Positions 1 to 7,437 are shown, numbered from the stretch's first letter. The stretch is DNA of 64,000 bases from Verrucomicrobiia bacterium (GCA_022072455.1 JAJVHY010000020.1:1-64000); one strand, 5' to 3'. The notes: generated by a model not told the origin, from the sequence alone. Translations and numbers: made by a program.

Positions 1-555
1 CTGATGGAGTGTGTCCGGCTCCGCGTCAAAGATGTGGACTTCGAGAAGCGGCTCATTACGTTGCGGGAGACGAAAAGTCCGCGCGACCGGATGACGATGT
101 TGCCGGACAGTCTGGCGGCGACACTCCGAACACATTTGCAGCGGGTAAAAATCCTTCACGAAGAAGATCTGAAAGGTGGCTATGGTCGCGTGTACCTACC
201 GTTTGGGCTGGCGCAGAAGTATCCGAACGCGAATCGCGAATGGGGCTGGCAGTATGTCTTCCCGGCGGCAAGTCTGGCGGTTGATCCCCGGGGCGGCGAA
301 ACCCGCCGGCATCATGTGAACGAGAACAGTCTCCAGAAAGCTGTCAAACAAGCCGTCCGTCAGGCCGGCCTGACCAAGCCGGTAACCTGCCACACCTTCC
401 GGCATTCCTTCGCCACGCACCTCCTCGAAAGTGGCTCCGACATTCGCACGGTGCAGGAACTCCTTGGGCACAAGGACGTGAGTACCACCCAAATCTATAC
501 CCACGTCCTGAATCGCCCCGGTCTCGCCGTCAAAAGCCCGCTGGACACCGCCTGA
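1..555 (+). CDS. intI: Integron-type tyrosine recombinase, 3' part
   Basis: This is the C-terminal catalytic part of a tyrosine recombinase; the reading frame is already open at base 1, so the start lies outside the window. The catalytic box [12 protein letters not shown] (with the conserved Arg) and the nucleophile Tyr in [11 protein letters not shown] are present. The stretch [17 protein letters not shown] followed by RRHH is the extra segment that separates integron integrases (IntI) from XerC/D and phage integrases. By family knowledge IntI recombines attI and attC sites to capture gene cassettes. I see no attC-like site in the 2 kb downstream; any array would more likely lie beyond the 5' end, off the window. 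It may also be a solitary chromosomal integrase. Confidence 0.9.
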   Translation: MMECVRLRVKDVDFEKRLITLRETKSPRDRMTMLPDSLAATLRTHLQRVKILHEEDLKGGYGRVYLPFGLAQKYPNANREWGWQYVFPAASLAVDPRGGETRRHHVNENSLQKAVKQAVRQAGLTKPVTCHTFRHSFATHLLESGSDIRTVQELLGHKDVSTTQIYTHVLNRPGLAVKSPLDTA

Positions 556-622
556 CGGACGGCTGGAAGACTCGGTAACGAAAGTCATCCCCATGCCCGT
601 TTTCCGCGCCTCGGGCAGCGTC

Positions 623-644
623 GGAAAAATACTTTCATTTTTCC
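623..644. repeat. AT-rich perfect inverted repeat upstream of HTH gene
   Basis: GGAAAAAT and ATTTTTCC form a perfect 8-bp stem around a 6-nt loop in otherwise GC-rich sequence, directly followed by a small CCAC/GTGG hairpin. It lies between the integrase stop and the HTH gene, so it could be an operator for the HTH protein or a weak terminator for the integrase. Function is inferred only. Confidence 0.4.
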
Positions 645-680
645 ACCATCGTGGATGGGTTCTGTGCCAGAATTCGCGCC

Positions 681-932
681 ATGTTCGATGAACGAAATGA
701 GGCGGTCTTCCGATTCGTGCGCATGTGGCGGCAGAAAGTAACGTTGATTGTACTCGAACAACTTACCGGCATCTCCGATGCCACGTTTCACTTGTGGGAA
801 CATCGCCAGCGTGGCGTCACTCTGGTTCATGTGGCGAAGCTGGCCCGCGGACTGAGATGTTCGGACAAAGTCATTCTCGGCTATGAACCGTGCACCGGTA
901 AATGTCCCCAGTGCCGCCTCGTCCAGTCATGA
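681..932 (+). CDS. Small HTH-domain protein with C-terminal CxxxCxxC
   Basis: An 83-residue protein starting at the ATG at 681; a GTG in frame at 651 is an alternative. The central region (VLEQLTGISDATFHLWEH and the following helices) reads like a Cro/C1-type helix-turn-helix, and the C-terminus carries CTGKCPQC, a possible zinc knuckle. It is therefore probably a DNA-binding regulator, but the family is not recognised. Its TGA overlaps the ATG of the next reading frame (ATGA at 929-932), the coupling arrangement used throughout this genome, so the two are probably one transcript. An AT-rich inverted repeat just upstream could be its operator. Confidence 0.5.
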   Translation: MFDERNEAVFRFVRMWRQKVTLIVLEQLTGISDATFHLWEHRQRGVTLVHVAKLARGLRCSDKVILGYEPCTGKCPQCRLVQS

Positions 933-1324
933 ATTCTCGTTTTTCCAGCCAAATCCAGGATTCCACCGAGCCGGTGGATCATAGAATGGCTGGATTCAGT
1001 CACTCCACGGCGGGATTCAGTCATTCCACGGTGGGATTTAATGACAGCACGGCTGGATTGATCCACCGCGTGGCTGGATTCTGCGGTGCCGTGCCGGGAT
1101 TTATCCGCCGCACGGCGGGATTCTGCGGTACCACGGCTGGATTCTGTGGCTCCGTGGCTGGATTTAGTGACGGCACGGCGGGATTTATCCGTCGCACGGC
1201 GGCATTTACCGGCACCAGGAAATCAGTTTGGCACCGATTCCCCACCTCCACCATTGGAGGGACGCGCTCCGTCGCGTCCGTTCGCACAATGCGGCCACGA
1301 CGGAGCGTGGCCCTCCAGACCTAA
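929..1324 (+). CDS. Heptapeptide-repeat protein (AGFxxxT), unknown
   Basis: This 131-residue frame starts at an ATG overlapping the stop of the HTH gene by 4 nt. Residues about 21-96 are a tandem heptad A-G-F-x-x-x-T/V, about ten copies, in which the A-G-F core is constant and the three middle residues vary (SHS, NDS, IHR, CGA, IRR, CGT, CGS, SDG). Many differences between copies fall at third codon positions (GCG/GCT, CAC/CAT, TGC/TGT, CGC/CGT). The last ~30 residues run into a palindromic element and are probably not meaningful. The opposite strand is also open through the repeat (an NPA-type heptad), so coding strand is not proven; the coupled start favours plus. Function unknown. Confidence 0.4.
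   Translation: MNSRFSSQIQDSTEPVDHRMAGFSHSTAGFSHSTVGFNDSTAGLIHRVAGFCGAVPGFIRRTAGFCGTTAGFCGSVAGFSDGTAGFIRRTAAFTGTRKSVWHRFPTSTIGGTRSVASVRTMRPRRSVALQT
992..1201. repeat. 21-bp tandem repeat array, ten units
   Basis: Ten head-to-tail 21-bp units begin with GGATT and end around ACGGCG; an eleventh, degenerate unit starts at 1202. The ends of each unit are conserved while the middle 10-11 bp differ from copy to copy. Because 21 is a multiple of three, the array never breaks a reading frame. There are no unique spacers, so it is not a CRISPR. Confidence 0.9.
1255..1317. repeat. Paired palindrome (REP/BIME-like element)
   Basis: Two 26-nt arms (1255-1280 and 1292-1317) are imperfect inverted copies of each other, matching at 22 of 26 positions. 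Each arm is itself a hairpin: GGACGCG/CGCGTCC around CTCCGT in the left arm and GGCCACG/CGTGGCC around ACGGAG in the right arm. The four mismatches between arms fall as two compensating pairs, so both 7-bp stems stay perfect. This is the pattern of a dispersed REP-type element. It ends 19 nt before the next gene. Confidence 0.8.
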
Positions 1325-1335
1325 AGGAGATCCAC

Positions 1336-2046
1336 ATGTCACAGAACGACTATATGGCTACCGATGATCAAGGCAAAGCGTCGCAGTTCACCCGGTTTGC
1401 CTCGGAACTGCCCGGCCAGCTCACGGCCTTGGGCTTGGTAGCGACCGATCCGGACATCGTCCAACAGGCGCTCGACGCCGCCCGGTTCCGGGCCTTGGTG
1501 GATTTCGGGAGCGTCATGCAAGGCGCCGCCCAAGCCTGGACAGCCACGAAAAACCACGAACGCGATGGCGGCGATACCGTCCCCTCCGGCCAGACGCTCC
1601 CCGTCTTGCCGGCCAATTTCCCGGCACCGGTGCCGCCGGGCATCGTCCCGCGCTTCCGCGCCTTGGTCAAACGCGTCAAGGCCTGCCCCGGTTACACCAC
1701 CGCCATCGGCGAAACCCTCGGCATCGAACGGCCCCAGTCGCAACCCGCCAGCGACATGGACTCCGAAGGCCCGCAACCGGTCCTGCGCGGCCGCGCGCTG
1801 GATACCGGCGGCGCGGAAATCAAATCCACCAAGGGCGGTGCCGAAGCGGTGGATCTGTATTGCCAACGCGACGGCGATGCGGCCCCGGTCCTCCTCATGC
1901 GCTGTCTGCATTTCCCTTACATCGACACCCGGCCCCTCCTCGTGGCCGGTAAGCCGGAGAAACGGACGTATACCGGCATGTTCATCCGGCACAACCAGCC
2001 GTACGGCCGGATGAGTGCCAGCATCACCGTCATCGTCAGTGCCTGA
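1336..2046 (+). CDS. Uncharacterised protein with fibronectin-III-like C-terminal domain
   Basis: A 236-residue protein. The ATG at 1336 is chosen because AAAGGAG sits just upstream, one of the few clear Shine-Dalgarno sites in the window. The N-terminal ~120 residues look helical and carry VPPGIVPRFRALVKRVKA. The C-terminal part (about residues 155-236) has the strand pattern of a fibronectin-III/Ig-like sandwich, with KGGAEAVDLYC, PYIDTRPLL and a final SASITVIVSA. It resembles a group of uncharacterised proteins I associate with Verrucomicrobia and Planctomycetes, always with no assigned function. There is no signal peptide. It is located in the palindrome-rich accessory stretch. Confidence 0.7.
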   Translation: MSQNDYMATDDQGKASQFTRFASELPGQLTALGLVATDPDIVQQALDAARFRALVDFGSVMQGAAQAWTATKNHERDGGDTVPSGQTLPVLPANFPAPVPPGIVPRFRALVKRVKACPGYTTAIGETLGIERPQSQPASDMDSEGPQPVLRGRALDTGGAEIKSTKGGAEAVDLYCQRDGDAAPVLLMRCLHFPYIDTRPLLVAGKPEKRTYTGMFIRHNQPYGRMSASITVIVSA

Positions 2047-2238
2047 AGGGATGGCCCGGCCGCCGGCGGCGGCTGGCGGCGGCCCCACAAAAAGAAACGA
2101 CCTGTCGCGGGGCAACCGGCGTTACCCACCCCGCCCCCCGGTCCGACTGCCGATAGTTAACGGATCGTCGGCTACACCGACGGGCTGCTCGGGGCCAGCC
2201 CGGCCTGCAACATTCTCCGGCCACATTACGATGCCGGT

Positions 2239-2742
2239 TTGAAATGGCCCGACCCGGCCAACCCGCAGCCCGACGATTTTCGTTGGGACGGCGGTGTCCG
2301 CGCCGGTCTCACCTGGGACGGGACGTTGTATCGGGACCTGGCCCGCTTTCCTGCCGGCGGTTCGCTGTTCTGGAGCGTATATCTCAAACCCGGCAGCGCG
2401 CCCGGCAATCAAAATGGGTTCTGGTTCAACTTCGGCGGCGGCTGGTGTCATCTCGCCCACGACAACCTGAGTCAAATGCTGACCGGCGCCGCTCCGCGGT
2501 TGTACTGGGAGCCCCCTCACCGCTCGCCGGGCTCGCCACCTCTCCCCCCAGGGGAGAGGTCGGACGCGGAGCGGACGGGTCAGGGGCATTGGAAGCTCGT
2601 CATCGAAGCCACGCAATTCGTGACCGGCACCGTCGTGCCGGTGTGGGTCGGCGTGAAAGCCGGCGGGAATGACCCGGTGGGCGACTACACCCGCGTGGCC
2701 GGGTGTGATCCGTTACCGGTCTTGAGCCTGGCCGCAAGCTAG
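2239..2742 (+). CDS. Hypothetical ORF carrying an inserted palindrome, possibly a remnant
   Basis: The frame from a TTG at 2239 gives 167 residues, but coding-like sequence (VGYTDGLLGASPACNILRP) continues upstream to a TAA at 2158-2160 with no ATG or GTG, so the true start may be lost. The body is rich in aromatic residues and glycine, as in secreted or structural proteins, but I recognise no family. Residues about 92-117 are encoded by a palindromic element (2511-2589); removing it joins APRLYW to HWKLVIEATQF. Either a young insertion kept in frame or a decaying gene. Confidence 0.35.
   Translation: MKWPDPANPQPDDFRWDGGVRAGLTWDGTLYRDLARFPAGGSLFWSVYLKPGSAPGNQNGFWFNFGGGWCHLAHDNLSQMLTGAAPRLYWEPPHRSPGSPPLPPGERSDAERTGQGHWKLVIEATQFVTGTVVPVWVGVKAGGNDPVGDYTRVAGCDPLPVLSLAAS
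2511..2589. repeat. Palindromic element with 10-bp core stem
   Basis: ACCTCTCCCC (2538-2547) and GGGGAGAGGT (2551-2560) form a perfect 10-bp stem with a 3-nt loop, enclosed by imperfect outer arms CCCCTCACC and GGGTCAGGGG. It resembles a dispersed palindrome family common in GC-rich bacterial genomes and lies inside a reading frame without breaking it. Confidence 0.75.
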
Positions 2743-2764
2743 GGCCGGGCGGAGGTCGCTCACC

Positions 2765-2808
2765 GCCACCGGTGTAGTGGCGTCCGTCCCGGACGCGTCG
2801 CCGGTGGC
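2765..2808. repeat. Nested inverted repeat upstream of FAH gene
   Basis: Outer arms GCCACCGG (2765-2772) and CCGGTGGC (2801-2808) enclose an inner perfect stem GCGTCCG/CGGACGC (2780-2786 and 2790-2796). A third palindrome type in this stretch, ending 9 nt before a predicted promoter. It could also act as a terminator for the upstream frame, but no T-run follows. Confidence 0.7.
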
Positions 2809-2817
2809 AATTCCCCC

Positions 2818-2846
2818 TTTCCAAACCGGGCCGCGTGCGGTATACC
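2818..2846 (+). promoter_or_regulatory. Sigma70-like promoter for FAH/GH29 genes
   Basis: TTTCCA (2818-2823), 17-bp spacer, TATACC (2841-2846). The -10 box ends 10 nt before the ATG at 2857, implying an almost leaderless mRNA. Confidence 0.5.
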
Positions 2847-2856
2847 GCGCGGACTC

Positions 2857-3651
2857 ATGAAAATTACCCGTTACTTGGATTCAGCCGGGCGCATTCAGTT
2901 GGCGGCCGACGGCCACCGGATCACCGGCGATTTGTTCGGCAAATTCACCGTCACCAACGAACCGGCCGACGTGCGCAAGCTGCTCGCGCCACTCGTGCCG
3001 ACCGCGATTCTTTGCATCGGCGCCAATTACCGGCGGCATATCGAAGAGTCCAAGCCGGGGGCGAAGATGCCGGAGTATCCGGTCTTGTTCATGAAACAAC
3101 CGGCTGCCGTCCAAAATCCCGGCGACCCGGTTCTGTTGCCCCGGCACTTGCGCAGCGACGCGGTGGATTACGAATGTGAACTGGCCGTCGTGATCGGCCG
3201 GACCGGCAAGAATGTCGCCAAAGCCGATGCGCTCAAGTACGTCTTCGGCTACACCGCCGCCAATGACATCAGTGCGCGCGACTGGCAAAAGCAGAAAGGC
3301 GGCAGTCAATGGTGCCGCGGCAAGACATTCGACACCTTCTGCCCGCTCGGCCCGTGCATCACCACGACCGACGAAATCCCCAATCCCAATGCGCTCCGGT
3401 TGAGCCTGACGCTCAACGGTGAAGTCCGGCAGGATTGGAACACGAACGATATGCTCTTCAACGTGCCCACGTTGATCGAATTTCTCAGCGGCAGCACAAC
3501 CTTGCTGCCCGGCACCGTGATTCTGACCGGGACGCCGCACGGCGTCGGCATGGCGATGAACCCACCGCAGTGGCTCAAGGCCGGCGACACCATGACGGTG
3601 GAAATCGAAAAGATCGGCCAATTAACCAACCCCGTGGAGGACGAAAAGTGA
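2857..3651 (+). CDS. Fumarylacetoacetate hydrolase family protein
   Basis: A 264-residue member of the FAH family, metal-dependent enzymes that hydrolyse or isomerise 2,4-diketo acids in the cytoplasm. The short N-terminal domain is followed by CIGANYRRHIEE, the metal-ligand region VDYECELAVVIGR and the GTVILTGTPHGVG loop, all typical. The fucosidase gene starts inside its stop codon (GTGA overlap), which suggests a sugar-acid role such as 2,4-diketo-3-deoxy-L-fuconate (or -rhamnonate) hydrolysis in the oxidative 6-deoxyhexose pathway. That substrate is inferred from context; acylpyruvase-type activity is an alternative. No dehydrogenase or dehydratase of that pathway lies next to it. Confidence 0.88.
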   Translation: MKITRYLDSAGRIQLAADGHRITGDLFGKFTVTNEPADVRKLLAPLVPTAILCIGANYRRHIEESKPGAKMPEYPVLFMKQPAAVQNPGDPVLLPRHLRSDAVDYECELAVVIGRTGKNVAKADALKYVFGYTAANDISARDWQKQKGGSQWCRGKTFDTFCPLGPCITTTDEIPNPNALRLSLTLNGEVRQDWNTNDMLFNVPTLIEFLSGSTTLLPGTVILTGTPHGVGMAMNPPQWLKAGDTMTVEIEKIGQLTNPVEDEK

Positions 3652-4919
3652 GCGCGGATACAAAATGGTTTGTGCATGACCGGTTTGGGCTCTTCATTCA
3701 CTGGGGACTCTATTCCCTGCCCGCCCGGCATGAATGGGTGAAGCACAACGAGCAAATACCGGACAACATCTATGACCGGTATTTCAAACGGTTTGACCCG
3801 GATCTCTATGAGCCGACGCTCTGGGCGAAAGCCGCCGGCAATGCCGGGATGAAGTATTTCGTGATCACGACGAAACATCACGAAGGCTTCTGTCTGTGGG
3901 ACTCCAAACTGACCAACTATAAGGCGACGCAGTCCCCGGCCGGTCGCGATCTGTTGACGCCAATGGTGAAGGCGTTTCGCAAAGAAGGTCTGCGGACCGG
4001 TTTCTATCATTCGCTGATTGATTGGCATCACCCGGATTTCGTCATTGACCGGATCCATCCCCAGCGCAGTCACCCCGACCGCGAGAAACTGAACAAAGCG
4101 CGCGTCCAAGCAAGGTATGCCGCCTACTTGCACGGGCAAGTCCGCGAACTGCTCACGCAGTTTGGCAAAGTGGACATCCTGTGGTTCGACTTCAGTTACC
4201 CCGGCAGCGACGGCAAAGGCCGGGCGGACTGGCAGAGCGAGAAATTGGTGAAGCTGATCCGCAAACTCCAGCCCAAAGTCATTCTCGATGACCGGCTCGA
4301 TTTACCCGGTGTCGGCGATGTCAAAACCCCCGAGCAATTCCAGCCGCGCGACTGGCCAATGGTGGACGGGAAACGTGTGGTCTGGGAAGCGTGTCAGACC
4401 TTCAGCGGCTCCTGGGGTTACCATCGCGACGAAAATTCCTGGCGGAGCACCGATGAGCTGATTCGCACGTTGATTGATTGCGTCAGCAAAGGCGGCAATC
4501 TGCTTCTGAACGTCGGTCCGACCGGCCGTGGCGAATTCGACGAACGCGCCCTCGCCCGCCTGACCGGCATCGGCGAATGGATGAAGCGCCACAGCCGCTC
4601 AATCTACGGCTGCACGCAGGCCCCCGCCGAGTTCCAATGTCCGCCGGATTGCCGGCTGACTTACAATCCGGAGAAAAAGCGGCTATACCTTCACATCCTC
4701 GCGTGGCCGTACAAACATCTCTTCCTGGACGGCAAGGCGTTTGTCGATCGCGTCGAGTATGCGCAACTGCTGAACGATGCCAGTGAGATCAAGTTTGGTC
4801 TGGATGATTGGCACGCCATGCAAGCGGGAACCGACGCCAAGAGTTCGGTGGTTCTGAATCTGCCACAAACCCAACCCAACGTGACGGTGCCGGTCGTGGA
4901 GCTTTTCCTGAAGGATTAG
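3648..4919 (+). CDS. GH29 alpha-L-fucosidase, cytoplasmic
   Basis: A 423-residue glycoside hydrolase family 29 enzyme that releases alpha-linked L-fucose by a retaining mechanism. The start is a GTG overlapping the upstream stop, with GGAGGA about 10 nt before it. Hallmarks are the N-terminal FGLFIHWGLYSLP, TTKHHEGFCLW and the nucleophile Asp181 in DILWFDFSYPG; KGGNLLLNVGPTGRGE closes the barrel. There is no signal peptide, so it should act on imported fuco-oligosaccharides. It is shorter than GH29 enzymes with extra C-terminal domains. It pairs with the FAH-family gene and, 18 kb away, fucI. Confidence 0.92.
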   Translation: MSADTKWFVHDRFGLFIHWGLYSLPARHEWVKHNEQIPDNIYDRYFKRFDPDLYEPTLWAKAAGNAGMKYFVITTKHHEGFCLWDSKLTNYKATQSPAGRDLLTPMVKAFRKEGLRTGFYHSLIDWHHPDFVIDRIHPQRSHPDREKLNKARVQARYAAYLHGQVRELLTQFGKVDILWFDFSYPGSDGKGRADWQSEKLVKLIRKLQPKVILDDRLDLPGVGDVKTPEQFQPRDWPMVDGKRVVWEACQTFSGSWGYHRDENSWRSTDELIRTLIDCVSKGGNLLLNVGPTGRGEFDERALARLTGIGEWMKRHSRSIYGCTQAPAEFQCPPDCRLTYNPEKKRLYLHILAWPYKHLFLDGKAFVDRVEYAQLLNDASEIKFGLDDWHAMQAGTDAKSSVVLNLPQTQPNVTVPVVELFLKD

Positions 4920-6316
4920 ACTCTGCCCGGCTCCATTGGAAAATAGGCCTTGGCGTTGGCGTAGCAGATGTCGCGCACCAGGTTGCCGAGCAATTTCATG
5001 TCCTTCGGCACCGCGCCGCTGCTGACATCGCGGCCGAGCATGTCGCAGAGCAGCCGCCGGAAGTATTCATGCCGGCTGTAACTGAGGAAACTCCGCGAGT
5101 CCGTCAGCATCCCGACAAACCGGCTGAGCAGACCGAGGTTGGAGAGCGCGTTGAGCTGCCACTCCATGCCTTCCTGCTGGTCGAGAAACCACCAGCCGCT
5201 GCCGAACTGAATCTTGCCGGGGACGGTGCCGTCCTGAAAATTTCCAATCATCGTGGCGAAGACGTAATTGTCGGCCGGATTGAGATTATAGAGGATTGTC
5301 TTGGCGAGCCGGTTGTGCGTGTCGAGCCGGTCGAGATACCGGGACAACGCGCTGGCTTGCGGCCAGTCGCCAATCGAATCAAACCCGGTATCCGGGCCGG
5401 CCGCGCGCAATAACCGTCCGTTGTTGTTGCGGAGCGCGCCGACGTGAAACTGCTGCACCCAGCCGCGCGCGTGATATTGTTCACCGAGCCAGACGAGAAG
5501 GAAGCTCCGGAACTTGTTGGCATCGGCCGGTGTGACCGGCTTGCCGGCGCGGGCGTCGGCGAAGATGCGCGTTGCGTCGGCTTCGGTATAATCGTCGGCA
5601 AACAGATGGTTCAAGCCGTGGTCGGAGAGCCGGCATCCATTCTCGTGGAAGAAATCGAGCCGCGCTTTCAAGGCTTCGAGAAAGTTCCCGAGCGAGCCGG
5701 TCACTCCGAGTTTATCCACCCAAATGTTCCAGACCGCGGGATTGTCAATCGCCAGCCCTTTATCCGGTCGCCACGCCGGGTAGACACGCGTCTTGAGCCG
5801 GCTGTTGGCAACCTTGCGGTGCGACTCCAACGAATCCGTCGGGTCATCCGTCGTACACACCACGGCCACCCGGTTGGTTTCGAGAATCGTGTGGACCGGC
5901 AAGTCAGCAAGTTTTTTGTTGGCCGCGTCCCAGATTTCCTTGGCGGTGGATTCATCGAGGAGTTTGGTGATGCCAAAGAACCGCTTCAATTCGAGGTGGG
6001 TCCAATGATAGAGCGGATTGCGCAAGGTGGCCGGTACGGTACGCGCGTACGCCTGGAACTTCTCCCAGTCGGATGCCGCGCCAGTGCAGAATTTTTCCGC
6101 GATGCCGTTGGCGCGCATGGCCCGCCATTTGTAATGATCGCCGGCCAGCCAGACCTCGTAGAGGTTGCGGAAATTCTTGTTGGCCGCGATCTGATCGGGC
6201 GGCAGATGACAGTGATAGTCGAAGATCGGCTCGTTTTTCGCGTGGTCGTGGTACAGCTCTCGGGCGACATCGCTGTGAAGTAGGAAATCTTCGTGGATGA
6301 AGGCGCGTTTAGCCAT
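4916..6316 (-). CDS. uxaC: Glucuronate/galacturonate isomerase
   Basis: A 466-residue uronate isomerase of the amidohydrolase-like fold, the usual family length. It converts D-galacturonate to D-tagaturonate and D-glucuronate to D-fructuronate. The metal-site motif DYHCHLPPDQ (His35 and His37) and the conserved WAGDHYKWRAMRANG-like segment are present, as are FADDYTEADA and LNPADNYVFATMIGNF. Its ATG overlaps the end of uxaE by 8 nt, and its stop overlaps the fucosidase stop on the other strand. The pair implies growth on pectin-derived galacturonate. Confidence 0.95.
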   Translation of the reverse strand: MAKRAFIHEDFLLHSDVARELYHDHAKNEPIFDYHCHLPPDQIAANKNFRNLYEVWLAGDHYKWRAMRANGIAEKFCTGAASDWEKFQAYARTVPATLRNPLYHWTHLELKRFFGITKLLDESTAKEIWDAANKKLADLPVHTILETNRVAVVCTTDDPTDSLESHRKVANSRLKTRVYPAWRPDKGLAIDNPAVWNIWVDKLGVTGSLGNFLEALKARLDFFHENGCRLSDHGLNHLFADDYTEADATRIFADARAGKPVTPADANKFRSFLLVWLGEQYHARGWVQQFHVGALRNNNGRLLRAAGPDTGFDSIGDWPQASALSRYLDRLDTHNRLAKTILYNLNPADNYVFATMIGNFQDGTVPGKIQFGSGWWFLDQQEGMEWQLNALSNLGLLSRFVGMLTDSRSFLSYSRHEYFRRLLCDMLGRDVSSGAVPKDMKLLGNLVRDICYANAKAYFPMEPGRV

Positions 6317-7427
6317 TGCTCAGTAAACTCAAATGTTTGGTGAAATGCCGGTCGAGTAATTCCTCATGCAACGCGACGTTCTTGTTCAATGTCTCCAAAA
6401 TGCGCGGCTTGAAATCGGGGTTGGTCAGCACGGAACCGAACGTCACATGCAGCAATTGCCGGCCGGCGATTTCATCGAGGTACACGGCTTCTTCCTGGCC
6501 GGTAAATTTTGGCAAGCCGGCCACCTGCGCATTGGTTGCCGAGATGTGATAGCTCTTCCGGTCAGTCTCGAAGCGACCGCGGCAAAACTCGGCGATCGTG
6601 GCGAAGAGCGCCACATTTGTCCGCGCCACCACGCGCATGGCTTCGAGATAACTCGTGCCGGCCGTCTTGACGTGCAGCAACTCGCCGCAGACGCGCCCGA
6701 TGACCGGGTAGGCGGTGAACTTGTCCGACCCACTGTGGACGCTGATCTTGTATGGGCCGAATTCCCGCGCAATGGCGACGTGTTCACGGAGACTGGCCTC
6801 GAACTGTTTGAGGTCGCCCTTGAAATCGATCCCCTTCTCGAACTCGCCCACAAACCGGGGTGCAACGCTCACGACGTTGGGGACGCTGTGCCGCTTCAAC
6901 TCCATGGCGATGAAGCGATGTTCAGCCGGTGTCGTCGGTTCGTCGGTTTCATCCACGCTGATTTCGATCTCGAACGGCCGGTTGCCCATCACCTTGGCGA
7001 TGTGCCGGCCCATCAGTCCGCAATGTGCGAGCGCCGCGCCATATTTGACCGCCGTCGCCGCCGGCAACTGAGGATAGAGGGATTTTAATTCCGGTGTCAG
7101 CGTCCCCTTCCCGACATACTCGCTCGGGTCAATGGTGAAAAAGCAGAAGCCGGCCGCTGCGGTGCGGTCAACGTGCTCCGGCACCTTCAGATGATCGGCA
7201 TCCGCCCCCCACGGCCCGGTATAACCGAGCTTTGTGAGCGCATTGGTTGCCGCGCTGACAACGTCTTGCGGCGTGCGTTGCGTGCGTTCCATTTCGCGGA
7301 TGGACTGCTGCGCAAAGATGGGCGCAAATTTGAATTTCTTGAATGCCGCGTAATGCCCAGGCGTCGCGAGTCCGAGCCGGTCGCCAAAGCCGAATGATTT
7401 CTTGAGGCCGAGAGGTAAAGGATTCAT
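6309..7427 (-). CDS. uxaE: Tagaturonate epimerase
   Basis: A 372-residue protein matching the tagaturonate epimerase family, which interconverts D-tagaturonate and D-fructuronate and so lets galacturonate enter the glucuronate branch without UxaB/UxaA. The N-terminus MNPLPLGLKKSFGFGDRLG and the segment GPWGADADHLK are characteristic. A longer reading frame exists upstream, but the ATG at 7427 is chosen because the conserved sequence begins there and a promoter -10 ends 10 nt before it. It is first in a two-gene operon with uxaC. Confidence 0.85.
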   Translation of the reverse strand: MNPLPLGLKKSFGFGDRLGLATPGHYAAFKKFKFAPIFAQQSIREMERTQRTPQDVVSAATNALTKLGYTGPWGADADHLKVPEHVDRTAAAGFCFFTIDPSEYVGKGTLTPELKSLYPQLPAATAVKYGAALAHCGLMGRHIAKVMGNRPFEIEISVDETDEPTTPAEHRFIAMELKRHSVPNVVSVAPRFVGEFEKGIDFKGDLKQFEASLREHVAIAREFGPYKISVHSGSDKFTAYPVIGRVCGELLHVKTAGTSYLEAMRVVARTNVALFATIAEFCRGRFETDRKSYHISATNAQVAGLPKFTGQEEAVYLDEIAGRQLLHVTFGSVLTNPDFKPRILETLNKNVALHEELLDRHFTKHLSLLSNG

Positions 7428-7437
7428 AGGGGGCAGC

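Noticed and set aside
992-1201. CRISPR array
   Set aside because: Units are 21 bp head to tail with variable middles and no unique spacers of 25-40 bp; no cas genes nearby.
1021-1287. Minus-strand ORF through the 21-bp repeats (NPA-type heptads)
   Set aside because: Equally open because the repeat length is a multiple of three, but it lacks the coupled start seen on the plus strand; kept only as an alternative.
556-2857. attC sites of an integron array
   Set aside because: Looked for RYYYAAC/GTTRRRY pairs with hairpin potential; candidates such as the GTTAACG near 2156 do not match the core consensus and have no partner.
3306-4139. Minus-strand ORF across the FAH/GH29 junction
   Set aside because: Spans two clear plus-strand genes and has no recognisable domain or start signal.
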